Positions 10,691 to 23,278 of a DNA stretch of 64,000 nt are shown here, piece by piece. The first letter of the stretch is position 1, and each line of letters opens with the position of its first letter. Made by a program: the position numbers and the translations under genes. The DNA is from Fomitopsis serialis (taxonomy: Eukaryota > Basidiomycota > Agaricomycetes > Polyporales > Fomitopsidaceae): NCBI RefSeq assembly GCF_022376445.1, contig NW_025955072.1, forward strand, positions 62,001 to 126,000, written 5' to 3'. The notes below the pieces were generated by a model, which saw nothing but the letters and a program-made list of their open reading frames with translations, was not told the origin of the DNA and made no database searches.

Positions 10691-13422
10691 TCAGTCGACT
10701 CCGTCCTCAACTGGTGGGTGTGCTTCATCCCCTTCATCCTCGTCAGACGAATCTTCTTCAGCTGCACCACTGCCCCAGAATCGGTTCACTAAGTTCCGCA
10801 GCACGCGTACGGGTAGAGGCTGCAGATACAGGCATTCAGAGAATGGTACGTTCGTACATTGGAGGTGACTCACCGCTACTGCTTCCTCATCCTCATCATC
10901 CTCGTCCTCCTCGTCTTCTTCTTCCTGGACATCATCTGCGCCCGCAAGTTCTAGCTCTGGGGCTGCCCCTGCAAGCTCCCCTAGCATCTCGTCCATGGGC
11001 ATGAAGCCTCCCGGCATCTCATCTCCTGCACCCTGCCCCGCCTGATCCGCCACCTGTATCATCAAATCCTCCACCGCCTCCGGGCCAATCTGCTGCAGCA
11101 CCTCCGCAAAGTGGACGAACCCCCCAGGGAACTGGCGCTGGAACGCCGGGTGCGCGGCCCAGAAGTCCTGCATCTGCCGGCGGAAGACGGGATCTGGGAT
11201 AAGCTGCTGCAGGAGGCGCTCGTTCGCCTTGCGGCTGCGCCGCTGGATGTGCAGTGCGTCCTCTACGCCGCGGAAAAATTCCGCGTCATACTCGTTCACG
11301 CGCGTCGGCGGCGGGAGCGGGTCGCACGCGAGGTGCTTCGCGTTTGTGACCTCACGCGGGATGAACCCGAAGAGTCGGCGGCAGGACCCCTCGTTCACGA
11401 TGGCGTGGCGGTAGACCCCGTGTGCGATCTCTGGTCTGCTGAAGAGCGCCATGAAGCCGAGGTAGGCGGGAGACGTGGTGTCGTATGACGGCGGTAGCGA
11501 CGATACGCTCGCGCTGACGGTCTGGGCGAACCAAGAAGCGCGTTCGGGTATCTTCCAGAGTGAAGATGAGCGTTGCGCGTAGAGATGAGACAGTAGGTGG
11601 AGGATCCCGGCAGATGGTGTGGGCAGCGAGCTGGCATCAGGGTACACGCGGAATGCTGAATGTCCTCTGACCGACGCTGGCAGTGAGATGTCCGCCTTGT
11701 CAGCGAGGAGGGGGACGATGGAGGGGAATGAGAGTATCGCCTCCTCGAGAGCGGCCGTACTCTCGGCATGATCCTGCGAGCATCTATCAGGTCAATGCTC
11801 CTGAAAGACCGAGCAGATATACATACCCGACCTTTCGTTTCTTCATCGGTATACTGGGCCAGTGCCCTTGCGTACGCCCATCCGGGCAGCACAGTAGGCC
11901 GCAGTCGGTTTCGGAAACCGTCATCGTCGTTGACCTTCGAGAAGAACTCCCAGACATCGAGCAACCACTGGCCCATACCCGCTTTGTGAGAGAGGTAATC
12001 GAGATGCAAGAGTGCGCCATGCGGGTCCGTCCAGGGGTCAAGTGAGTACAGCAGTCGCGTAAACTCGAACGAGGTGCGCACGCATCCTCGGCGTTGCAGA
12101 TCGCTATATCGCAAACATTGTGAGAGACCAACGTTGTGGAGAAAGACGACATACCTGATTTGTCGGTGTACGGCCAGGAAGAATGGTCGATTTTCCACGC
12201 GATCGAAATCGAGGCGGTTCACACCTGTTGTGAAGTTGAACGAGGTGCCTAAGAATGCTCGCTCATAGCCAAAGAGTGCCCTGTCAATCATGTCCGCAGC
12301 AGTGCTATGCTCTTCCCTGTGGAAGTACACCTCGGACATCTGCAGGAGCGTGTCTCCATGATATGGCATCTGGCCCAAGATCTGATTGAAGCCCGCAGGA
12401 TCTACGACATTCTCAGTTGACGGTATCGTTGGATATAAAGGGGAGTACCTCCAGACATGACAGTCTGCATGAAAGCTAAGGTGATAGCGCGGTACTTCTT
12501 GCTGTACTCCACCGCCCATACCTTCTCGCCGAGTAATGGTGACCACGCATGTCGTCCGCGCATCTCCTCTTCGTCTTCAGGGGTGTACTGTTGTGAGGAC
12601 AGCCCTTCCCGATGATTCACAGGCCACCAATTGCCCTTGGGGCGTGCGAGGGTCGCTTTGGCTTGTGACTTGAGCCTCGCCGCCGCTGCTGCCGCCCGCT
12701 TAGATGTTCCCGCCTCAGAAGACTTCGCAGCAGAGATGACTTTAGCTCCGAAAAACTTGCGGAGTTCCACTTCGGCGTCAAGGTTTTGGATAGATACTGA
12801 GAGCAGAGATGCGAGGGCCCCGGATGTGTTGCGTGCTGCAGGAGAGGCGCTGGTCGACGCTACGACCTGCTGAAGGTCCGGATACTTGATCGAGAGCTCC
12901 GCGAGTGCCTTGTCTACGTCGTCGCGGTCGTCTTTCTGCTCCTTTGCCTTCTGCTTCTTGGCTGCTTTCCGCTCCTTCTTGGACCGAGGTGAAGGGCTAG
13001 CTTCGCCCTGGGTCTTCATCTCAGCGATTTCGGGTGGAGGTGTAGGAGCAGCGGGCGACTGAGTGCTAGCGGGCTTCTTTTTCTTCTTCTTCTGCAAGTA
13101 GGGTCAGAATCAGACTATATGTGTACGCAACGGTGATGGCTCACGAGCCTTCTTCGGTTTCGTAGCCCGGGGTGTTGACGGAGCATCGCTCTCCGAGTCC
13201 GAGTCCGCTGCGTTCATAAGCTACGAAACAGTCAGTCTGGACCAAATGTGGAAGTATATGAGAGCTTACTGCCGCGTAACCACCACCCGTGCTCTTCCCC
13301 GGGTGCGATATCTCATCTGCGCTCTCTTCGACTTCTGGAGCCTCATCTTCCTCCTTCGCTGCCTCGAGAACAGCAAGCTCCTCTTGTTCGCGCAATTGGC
13401 GTTTATTCAATCGAGGAGGCAT
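10691..13422 (-). CDS. RQC1: Ribosome quality control subunit Rqc1 / TCF25 family
   Basis: TCF25-family protein; yeast Rqc1 works with Ltn1 and Rqc2 on stalled 60S subunits to help ubiquitylate and extract nascent chains. ATG at 13422 gives the typical N-terminus PPRLNKRQLREQEELAVLEA, followed by an acidic stretch and a Lys-rich stretch (KKKKKK near 13095). The TCF25 core follows: ELRKFFGAKV, LARPKGNWWPVN, the block around QMPYHGDTLLQMSEVYFHRE, ADMIDRALFGYERAF, HGALLHLDYLSHKAG and PGWAYARAL. The C-terminal part is rich in acidic residues (EEDEEDEDDEDEE near 10890), with a 54-nt intron there that keeps frame if retained. TGA at 10691-10693. Roughly 800 residues with several short introns. Family identification is firm; the role comes from yeast. 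Confidence 0.92.
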
Positions 13423-13816
13423 CTCGTAATTCCTTTTGTGTGGTGCACTGGCACAAAGGTGGTGTCGTAGGGTGCGCAGGACCCGTTCCGGCTGTCACGC
13501 TAGTATGTTAGTTGAATATGTCGCCCTTCCAAAAGACGGCGATGGTAGCAGCCCGTTCAGAGATGCTGGCTGGATCCAAGGGACGTGTTGATTGTACGTT
13601 CGAGAAGGCGGTGGTCGAGTGCCGCCGTCGCTCCCGAATTCCGAGGTCGCTGACTCTGGAGCGATGTTTGACCTCATGTCACGTGCCCACTACTTATGAA
13701 TATTGGTTGACCTGGTTGCTAATTCGCAGTGGTTTCAAATTGTACATACTGCATGCGCATAACTGATTCAACATCATGCATACCAGCTAGATAAAACCCG
13801 TTCCCAGGAGTCGAGA
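13423..13816. other. Intergenic between RQC1 start and URB1 end
   Basis: About 390 bp upstream of RQC1 and downstream of URB1. I see no gene and no clear TATA box; it must hold the RQC1 promoter and the URB1 terminator. Confidence 0.5.
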
Positions 13817-16800
13817 TTACACAGAAGCCAAATTTTGGACCACCTCCTGCCTTGCCCACTCTCCTACCACCGTCTGCTCACCGACCTTGACAGCATTCCA
13901 CACCAATAGTCGATGGGTCAAGGCATCCCACTCCACACACTTCACATCCTGTACCATGCATGTCCTCCATAGCCGTTCAACGCATTCGCCCCACTCCTGG
14001 ACCGCATCGTGAGGGCCATGATCGAACAATCCGTGCGAGCTATGCGGAGGCAGATGTCTGCTAGGCTGATCTTGACTGTAAACAGACAACGGTGGGGCCG
14101 AATTAACGTTCAAGCCCTCCTCCATCTTCGTTAGCCAAGAAAGGCAAGGCCCGACTATGCGATTGAGCGCTAGCGTGGGCGATCCGGGGAGGAGGGCAAC
14201 CCGGAGGAGCACGTCCGTCAGGTATGGGAAGATCAGCGATGTGCAGGCTACACGCAAACCTGATCAGCAATTTCCTACGCGTATGAGAGACACTGGGGAC
14301 TTGCCAGAGCTAGTCAAGATAGTGTGGATACATCTGCCCAACACGAGACGCCATTCGCCACTTGTCGCGGCTTCTATCTTCGCAGAATCCACGCTTGCTA
14401 CAACATTCGCCAATGTCTTCGCCCAAGCCAGTCCTTCGTCGTGTCCCATGGTCTTGACTTGCATCTCAATCCAAGGCAGCAACGCTGACTTGAGAATGAG
14501 CGAAGTTGTCGCCCGTGCATTGCAAGTGATGTTGGCCAGCACCTCCAGGATCCCGCGCCTCAACGCGCGGTCTCGTTCCTCGCTCTGGTACAGACTCGCC
14601 AGGAGGTCCCATGTGTGTCGTCTTTGCAGAATCCTCCATTCGTCGGAGCCGACCATCGCGTCGCTCAGGAACCTGACGATCCAGCCTCGCTCCTTCTTCC
14701 ATTGATCGGACGAGCTGTAGAGCATGCCAAATAACATGGGCACGTCGCTCGTGTCTAGCTTATCCCGCTGGAGTAGGAAGCGTGCAGTTAGAGGATAGAT
14801 AAAGTTTGACGGATAGAACATGGCCCGGAGCGCATGTGCAAGGATTAATGAAGTGAATGCTGGTAAGCGCGGGACGGTCTCCTTGGGAGCTTCGGCGAGA
14901 GCGTCCTTCAGCATGTTCAGTATATATAGCACGTGGGGCTGCTCTTGCATGTCGGCATCCTAAGCAACGATGTCAGCGGTGTGTGCAAGGATGTATCGCA
15001 AGGGAACGGCGCGCCTGAAGGGTCTTGTGCAACGCTGCCAACTGTGCCAGAGCAACGTCGCGCAGCTGCTCGTCCTTAGCAGACACAGCACGAATCAGGA
15101 GGCTGACCACATTTGTCCTGAACAATTGAACCCAGTTCAGCGCTGAGGTTGGAGGACTTGACGATAATGTTTGCGACAATAGCAACAAGATGAAGACTGG
15201 ATCGTAAATCGCGTCAACCGCTGCTTGACCATCATCCATGTTTGCTAGCATCCGACGGTACTGCGGGAAGTCGAGACACGTCTTCAGTACTCTATTCGGG
15301 TCCAAGCTCAGAAGAGCATCCAACGCAGTGGACGACAACCCAGATTGCGGAGAGGACCAACGGCTCAGAAGCGTCGAGCAAGACGTCTTGCGAGTAGATT
15401 CGAAGAGGCGGAATATGTATAGTATCTTCGTGTCAGGCGCGGAGAGAGATCCGGTGTACAGCCGTAGCAAGGGCTCAATATGCGTTGGTTGGCAGGCGTT
15501 GGAGGGATGGAGGCGGAACAGAACAAATAGTACATCTGCGATTGCATCCCGAATGCGAGCGTCTTGACCACAGAATGCATATAGTTGAGGGTGTTGAACG
15601 ATGCTCTGCAGGAACTTGTTGACTGTGAAGGGCTATGCAAGTGTTAGCAGATTCGTGCGGCAGTCACTGAGTCTCAATCTCACCTTCAAAGACGTAGCCT
15701 GGACGAGAATCCCCGCGAAATGTATTACGGAGACGTCGCCGAGACGTTGCTGTGCCACCGCTGTGAGAACTGGCTCGACCAAGTGGCTTCTAGGCGACAC
15801 GGCCTTTGCAATGATGCCTATGAGATGCATCAGCATACGAGGGGATCAGACCTGTCGGCATGCATACCCAAGTCAGCTAATACCTCGGTCTCTGCGGAAG
15901 TGAGGGCTTCTCCACTAGAGAGCAGCTGCACAGCCCAAGGAAGTGCCTTTGCCATCAGCTCTTCCGCGATGTCTGCCACGTCCGTCTTCATGCGTGGAGA
16001 CAAAATCGCTAAGACTCGTGTCAAGTGGAACGATACAGAGTTCGAGCTCTGCTTCTCGCATTCCCGTTGGAGAACGGCTAACAACTGCCCACGTATTGGC
16101 CCCACCTGCTCGATCAGCGCGCACGCTGTTTTGATGTACATGGTGCACAGTCGTCCGGTGTGTTCTGTGTTCTTTCCGCGAGCGAGACTGCGCACCACTT
16201 TACGGTGATGCTGGACGAGATGGGCTACGTCCTCCCCCGCGGATGCCGCAAGGAACCCGCGGTCAACCAAGGCGAACAACACGCGGGCAAGGTGGTATGT
16301 TGTGCACACAGTAGACACATCGTCCTGCAGCCACTTCAATACGGCGCCACGGGCGGAGGGCTGCCGATACACGAGGCTGACGACGATGTTTGCCGTGGCG
16401 TCGGACCATTGCTGAGACTTGAGGACCTCGTCGATGGATACGAACGACTGAGGTTGGACGGTGCACCTCGACCAGCGCCTGGTCGACTCGGCGATTACCG
16501 CGCGAAGGTCCGCATCACCCATGCCAGGAGCGATACCATCGTAGCAGAGCGGTAACTGATCGTGAAGTAAGGACCCAAGAATCCGTTCCAGCTGTGTTGA
16601 GTGCGGTAGAATCAAGTGTAGGGAGGCAACTGTCGATGCCTTGGGCTGGACGGCAGACAGACCGCTGGCGATTGCCCGAAGCGCCTCTTCAACGATGTCG
16701 GCTCGTTGGGCTGCTAGTGAACCTTTATCGGCGAAGTGATCAAGCAGAGCGACAAGATCGCTCGGGTCTGCATACGGAATCCACAATCTTGTCGTTTCGA

Positions 16801-19800
16801 TCTGCATTGTTTGAGATATAGGTAACAAGGTCAAGACTAATTGAAACTCACCTCGTCATCGCTCAAGTTCTCCACGCTTGCTCTGAGTGACCAGAAACGA
16901 CCGAAACCAGAGGCGATGTGATGGCGGCCCGCGGCACTGGCTGAGGGAAATGAGCACTCCAGGAGAGACGACAGCCCTGCGAGATCATGTCAATAACGTA
17001 AACGCCGACAGAGTCACCGACGTTACCTTCACGCAGCATGACTGACAACGGTTTCTCGCACAGCTGTTTCACGGAGTCCGTCTCAAACAGGCGCTCTACC
17101 AGTTGCGTGGACTCTTCGACTTTAACTTGTCCTCAACATTTTGCGCGAGATGCGTCAACAGTAATAGGACATCCCTGGCATATCTCTCTTCCTTCTTGCG
17201 AAGGTGCGTACGGAGCCGGTGGTTGATCAGGACCACGCCTCTTGTGATATCCAGCAGCGTTGAAGTCTTCGAGACCAAAGATGCAGTCAGGGTCTCGCGA
17301 ACGGCCGAGTCTTGCATGTATACGGCCCCGCAATGTGCGAATAGCACTTCGAACGACAACCTGCATAGTGTTAGTGTTAGTGTCGTCAAGACTAGTTATA
17401 CTTGGTACGCACTCTTCTTGCAAGTCGGAGAAGCGGACAGGAACATCGATGCATGTCCAGAGACAGTGCAGGTCCGGCCTGAGACCTTCGAGTAGCGCAG
17501 GCAGGGCAGGTTCGTATAGCCTCTCCACTGCTGTGATTAATCTGGTCACTTGGGTCGCGAGTAGTGAACGCTGTACAAAGCGGGACCAGTCGATCAGTTC
17601 GAACGCCGCCATCCTTCGTTCAATATCGCGTTCCGCTTATTGACCGGGTATTGATATGAGCATTTGTCGGAGCTATAAATTTGTGCGAGAACTCACGAAT
17701 GGGCGATGCTTCCGCTTGGGTTAACGTTTCTCTATTGCTGGGTCGTTTGCAGTTTTCGACTGCAAGCTCGACAGCCCCAAGTCGTTTGGCGAGACTTGCC
17801 ATTCGAAGTGCTCTACCTCCGATTGACAAGCGAGGGATATCGACGGGTAATCCGGAAAGGCCAACAACGGCCACACGTCCCGACGTAGACGTTCGAACAT
17901 CTGGTCAAGCAGCCCAGCTGGCACGTCTTGCTCATCAGCCTATAGACCAGCTTCCGCATGAACGTCGCGATTGCCAGAGCGTCTGACGGGGATATGTGGT
18001 TTCCCCTCAGCTTGGCAGTGAAATGTTCCGCGACAGTAATGAGGAGCGGGCTGGGAAGGCTCTCGTTGTCCACGCTCCCGACGACACCGTTAGCCCCATC
18101 CATGTTGATGTCTTCGTCGTTAGCGTCAAAACAGAGTGACTGCAGCTCCTCCAGGTAGCGATACGGCGTCTTCGCGCAATGCTGGGCGCAGTCGTCCAAG
18201 AACGCGATCACCGCGTCCCTCTCGTCTGACAGCGGCGCCCCGTCCGGAGCTTGTGCGCTGGTCGGGCGGACTGTGATGGGTAGAGATCTCAGCCAGAGCA
18301 CGAGCTCGTCTGAGTCGTGCTGGAACAGCAGGCTCGTAGAGAGGGACTGGCGGAGGATGGTCGCAGTGGCAGTGCGGATGGCCGGACTTCCAGTGGTGGC
18401 GTACATCTTGAGGAGGACGTAGAGATTACTGTGCGACCCGCCTAGAGCACTGTGAGTATCTCGAGTGTGCCTAAGAGGGACCGCATTGCTCACCAGCCTT
18501 GCCGGACCAGTTGAACTGATCGCTCTCGCTGAGTAGTCTGAGCACGTGGAGCTGGCGAAGGACGTCAAGACCGTCCGTCCGTGCTGATGTGGGCGTGCTG
18601 GCGATCGGACGATCGACTACATTTTGCAAGCTCAGGAGGAGCTTGCCAACATCAAACCGCGCCTCCGCCACCAGCGCAGGCATGCACCGGTGGTAGAGCC
18701 ACAGCAGCCTCTGTGCGCTCTCCGCGAGGAGGGCGCTCCGCACGGGGTTTGCCGCAGGCGTCTTCTGCTCCATGTCCATGTCGCCCTCCGCATCCACCCC
18801 ACTGCTTGCAAGTGTGCTCGCGGCCTCGGTCGACTTCTGCGCGAAGCCAAGGACGACCTGGAAGTCAGGCACGCGCTTTCGGATCTCCCTTTCCACCTCG
18901 CCCCGCCGGCGCGCCCACTGCCCGTCCGCGTCCTCCTCGAGTGCCCGCTCGACCTCGTGGAACGCGCACAAGACGGCGTCGTACTTGAGCATGCACTTCG
19001 CGAGCGCGAGCGCCGTGCAATGGCGCACGAGGGGGGAGGGTGCCTGGAGCCCGCGCGAGAGGTGGGCCTTGATGTTGACTGCGGCAGGATGTTCTCGGTG
19101 ATGGCGGAGAGCGGCGGGGGGACAGGGTTGTATTGCGGGGTGGAGGTGCTGGAGCTGGGGGCGGAGGTGGGCTGGAGGTGGAAGGAGGCGGTGGGAACGG
19201 GGAGGGAGATGACGAGGCCGAAGAACGCGATGTTGGCGATCCATTTGGAGAGAGGCGGGGTTCTAGAGTCAGCGCTGCAGCGGCCAGTAGCTACACAGAG
19301 GTGAGATTCTGGAGGACAAGACGGGAGCGCGGGTCGGACGTACCCAGCAACGAGTTCGGGGCAGGCAGCGATGACCTTGAGTGCAAGCTCCTGTTGGCGT
19401 GGGTCTTCGTTGACCTTCAGGGTCTTTAGAACGTTGGCCAGGATTTTATTGTTGATTTTGCTAGGCTTCTTCGAGCCAAAGTCCTCCGCGTCGTCGACGG
19501 CGGCGAGACCTACACTGTCTTCAGCGTTGACATCGCGAGGGTACCAGCCTCTGTCCTTGAAGCAAATCCCAACCCCTGGACGCGTGCAAATGGCGAGCAG
19601 GAAATGGTGCGCGACATCGGCAGGGACGTGGTCTGTGACGCCATCCTCAGAGGAGTTACGATCGTATATTCTCGCTAACTAGGGACCTCGGTGAGAACGA
19701 ACTTTCAAATAGTATTTCAGACCACGTACCTGGGTCAGCACCGTCTCGTTGAAGACATGCACTTTGAGTGTCCGTTTCACTTTTGGATCGGACCATATGC

Positions 19801-20794
19801 CCATCCAGCAGATTTCCAGCACGCGCCGGATAACAGAGTACGGATCCTGCCACAGCCCGCGAAATATTGAGGAGAATATGTCGCGACGCTGTTCCAGGAA
19901 AGCAGATTTGACGGAAGCCTGCGTCTCCGCGTCCACAAAGGAGAGGAGGAAGAGCACAAAGAACGTGCGAATGTCTGTCATCAGCGAGTGTATCAGCATG
20001 GACGGTTGAGGTGAAGTAATCGTATGCGGACCTGGCCTTGAGAGAATGTCGAAACCCTCGTCGGTGCGACCTTTTCGTCGCATGTGCAACATTTTGGGCA
20101 GCGACTGCGGTTCGGCTTGAGTGACGAATGGTTTTCGAGTACGAGCATACGTACCTTGGACTCCCAGGCGAAGACATCGAAAAGTGATTTGCGCTCGCGC
20201 CCATTTGCGAAACATGACAGTGCATAGAACAGTTTGAGCGTTACCAATGTGAGCTCGTTGTGGGTGCCGCCGAGGTAAGTGTTCAGACGATGTGCCCATT
20301 GCGGAAGGAAGAGATTGCTGATGATTGATTGTGCGAGTGTATGATACAAATAATGTGGGGATAGTAGTGTGAGCAGGGCAGACAAGCGCCGACGAGAGGT
20401 GTCAAGACCGATGTTTGTCGCTAAAGGGCATGGCTCAGCTATCGCAGGAGCACAAAGGTTAAATACGTACCGACGTTGCGGCCTCCCATATAGTAAACAA
20501 CTCTTCCGCACCAGTCGAGCTCTCCAACCATGCCTTAGCTAGTAGGAGGCGCTCATCGCCCACGCTGAGAGGCGGCTCGTCATGCTTGATGGTCAACTGA
20601 TTCCGCAGAGCGGTGAGGCCTGGTGTAGTCTCAGTGTCAGTACACACTGTGGATGACTGCACGATATCTACATTACCTTCCACTAATGCATGTTCGTCAT
20701 TGGAACCTAAAGCGCGTTTGAGGTCTGTGGCACTCGCAAACTTGTAATTCGCTCTGCTAGATGGGTCCTTGCGCAGATTCTGGCGGCCAGACAT
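13817..20794 (-). CDS. URB1: Nucleolar pre-ribosomal protein Urb1/Npa1
   Basis: Large nucleolar scaffold of early 60S pre-ribosomes, helical-repeat throughout. ATG at 20794 (MSGRQNLRKDPSSRANYKFA) begins the N-terminal domain: LFTIWEAATS, then FFVLFLLSFVDAETQASVKS, FLEQRRDIFSSIFRGLWQD, VIRRVLEICWMGIWSDPKVK and VAHHFLLAICTRPGVGICFK (about 20.0-19.6 kb). The middle holds LSRGLQAPSPLVRHCTALAL and long helical exons. The C-terminal domain near 14.9-14.5 kb has FIYPLTARFLLQRDKLDTSD, VPMLFGMLYSSSDQWKKERG and WIVRFLSDAMVGSDEW. TAA at 13817-13819. About 7 kb and near 2,000 residues, usual for Urb1, with ten or more short introns. I read it as one gene because domain order and strand are continuous. 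It is divergent from the TSR3-B pseudogene. Confidence 0.92.
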
Positions 20795-20903
20795 TCGGAA
20801 GCTTGAGAAACTTGTCGTACAGAGAGCCAGCGCAATGGAAGTGAGGTTAGAAGCCAATATGCTTGAGCAACAGTTACATACGATTCTTTGCTCGGACTTC
20901 AGA

Positions 20904-20957
20904 CACGGATATCCTGAGGCACGAAGGTTGAAGGAATTCTCTACGTCTGCCTGGGGA
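20904..20957 (-). repeat. Dispersed ~50-bp repeat, copy 1
   Basis: Just upstream of the URB1 start. Its reverse complement matches 58005-58054 over about 50 bp with a few changes (shared core accttcgtgcctcaggatat), and the core recurs at 25418-25441. Not part of any recognised gene. Confidence 0.6.
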
Positions 20958-21064
20958 GGAGGAGGAGAAGGAGGATGGGGGTCCATGTAGCAGACTACAT
21001 GCAAAAGTCAGGTCGCCTCCTGATCGTAAGATTCACATCTCCGATCTCAGATGCTAGATCACGG

Positions 21065-22220
21065 CGTTCCCCGATCGAGGAGACGGCTCCGAGGCGACCT
21101 CCGCCCACACCCGCGAGGCGCAAGGCGCAGCCGCCACGCCGACGGTGGTTCATCGCATTAGTTCACTCGGAGGTAGTCGCGGTGGCCTTCACGATCTGTA
21201 CAGGCTGTTGACGATCACAGGCTGGATAGTGTTGTCGACGAAGAGAGCGAGAAGAGGATGGTGTTACTGACGAGTCTGGGGAAGAGGAAGCCTAGTACAG
21301 TGCGCTCGGTGAGTAGGGTCATTGCATCCTGGATGTACACCTGCTCATGGTGTGCTAGATGTCGGCATCGATGTACCCGTTGCTATGTGGGTACGTATCC
21401 ACCAAGTCAAGTTTTCATTCACGCTGAAGTGAGAGCGCAGGTCTTCGACCGCTGTGACCCCCGGCGATGTGCAGGCAAACGACTCGCGAGGTTAGGCCTC
21501 ATGAAAGAGCTGAAATCGGACAGCGATCAGGGGTGTTGTGGTGTCGTGAGTGAGTTCACAGGTACGCTTTTGGGCTGAGCTGACTAGATGGGACTTAGGC
21601 CGCGAGGGACGCAAGTAGTCAGCCCGGCGGACCGCGAGTTCGTCCTTCAGAATGGTATCGCAGTCCTGGGCAAGACTGGATGATGTTCCGTTTGGCAAAA
21701 TTGCGAACCCATACGAGCGACTGCGTCAGTCGGCGCACTATCCCCGTACTGTCTCTTACATCTGACATGCTCTCCTGGTCCAGTGCCCTACCTCGTTGCG
21801 GCGAACCCTGTCAACTATGGGAAGCCTTGGCGATTGAACTGCGTTGAAGCCATAGCGGCTGCCTTCTATCTGACCGGCTTCAAGGAATATGCAGATCACC
21901 TTCTGAGCAAGTTTGGCTGGGGCGAGGCGTTCTGGAAGATCAACCAGTGCGTGAAATTCATATCGTCTCGCCGAGTTGACACATGAACATGTCGTTGTAG
22001 GGTATATCTAGAACAGTACTGTCAATGCACCGACGCCGCCGATGTCACCGCGACACAAGAACGCATTATGCAGGAGCTAGAACAGAGCTATCAGCATTCA
22101 CGAGAAGAAAGTGCAGCTGGTGAGTATTGGCTGTGCTTCTCGGTCAGCGTCTGACATTTCGTGCAGGATATGGAGGTGATCTTCTCGTTGACTCGTTGAG
22201 AATCCAAACCATTAATCGTT
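21065..22220 (+). pseudogene. TSR3 pseudogene, copy B
   Basis: Second, inverted copy of TSR3 lying head-to-head with URB1. Matching blocks run in the same order as the intact gene: the Arg-rich leader without its [22 protein letters not shown] at 21435-21510, the [20 protein letters not shown] region near 21625, an intact [20 protein letters not shown] at 21785, and the tail [20 protein letters not shown] near 22005. Damage: no start codon, a frameshift after GLMKELK (deletion in the sequence that codes for IGQRFRG), a deletion of about 11 bp at the SW position of VVECSW, and a changed 3' end in place of ENPNH. The PVNYGKPW exon is still nearly identical to copy A, so the duplication is not very old. 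Confidence 0.88.
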
Positions 22221-23278
22221 GTGCATCGTCGCATATGCCTCTGTACAACATATTGAAGCATTCTGGCGCCAGTGTCGTACCCATACTTCCTCCTCATCAC
22301 CGTTTTGACGCGTACCCAGGCAAAATACTTACTCCATGTAGCAGGCACAGTCCTATGGGCGTATCAGCACAGTACCTGGACGTGCTCGGGTGTTGCAGAA
22401 GACGGATGGTGTTCATACGGGATTATGAGAGCCATATGGATTTGGAAATTGAGGTAGCGCCTGGGAGCACCGCTGCCCTGTGCTTCAGCTTATGGTCATC
22501 AATTGCTGTGACGTAAGTTAACCTTGGCTCATTGGTCCATTGACCGTATGCAGCCCAAGACTGCAGGACGATCGTTTTCGGTCCCATTGTATTTGGAGGA
22601 CCTAGCCCTCCTACTTCGTCCGTTGAAGTCAAAACCTCCCACTTACGGTCGACTGGTGGAGCTGAGTCTCAGTTCCACGACATATCCTTCATATGGAGTA
22701 TGTGAGGCACACGGGTAAGCCTGCCACCATCCTGCCATTGAGGTAAGGCGTCTGCTTGATCTGGGCTTATGTTGATACGGACACAGCGCAAACAATTACT
22801 AGTAGCAGATGATCAACTCGTCCATGATCAAGCATCGCAGAGCATCGCGCGTTGCGTCCACCGAAACCACACGCATACACGGCATTCGAGAACTTCGATG
22901 TGCCCCGCGCGCGCTGTGACTGATCTTTGCATGTCGGCAAATAATGATAGACCACCCTGTACAACGCACACGCAGGAGCTAGGCGCGGCGAGCGATGCAA
23001 GTTCACGAGCGGTGGTCAGGCGGAGTTGTCCGAGGTTGAAATGGGCCTCGAGGAAGGACTTTCCACCGTCAAGTTACTATAACGGCACCTTGCCGAGAAA
23101 TCGTTTTCCGACGAAGCGTGATGGGTGGATTCTGCACCACGCTAGCCCAACCGATCTCTGCGTGCGCGCTGCGACGAGTGGTCCATCGGTATCTTATTTG
23201 CTATGCTGTCTCCCGGTTTTGGGGAAGTTAAAAGCTCCTCGATCACCAGGTCGTAGGATCGGAATCGGGCACGCAGCA
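22221..23278. other. Spacer of duplicated unit B
   Basis: No gene recognised. It aligns piecewise with the unit A and unit C spacers, for example the gggcgtatcag and ggacgtgctc stretches near 22355-22390 that recur near 45895-45925. Confidence 0.55.

Noticed and set aside
12900..13097. Separate Lys-rich small protein on the minus strand
   Set aside because: Continuous with the RQC1/TCF25 exons through a normal intron at 13094-13146.
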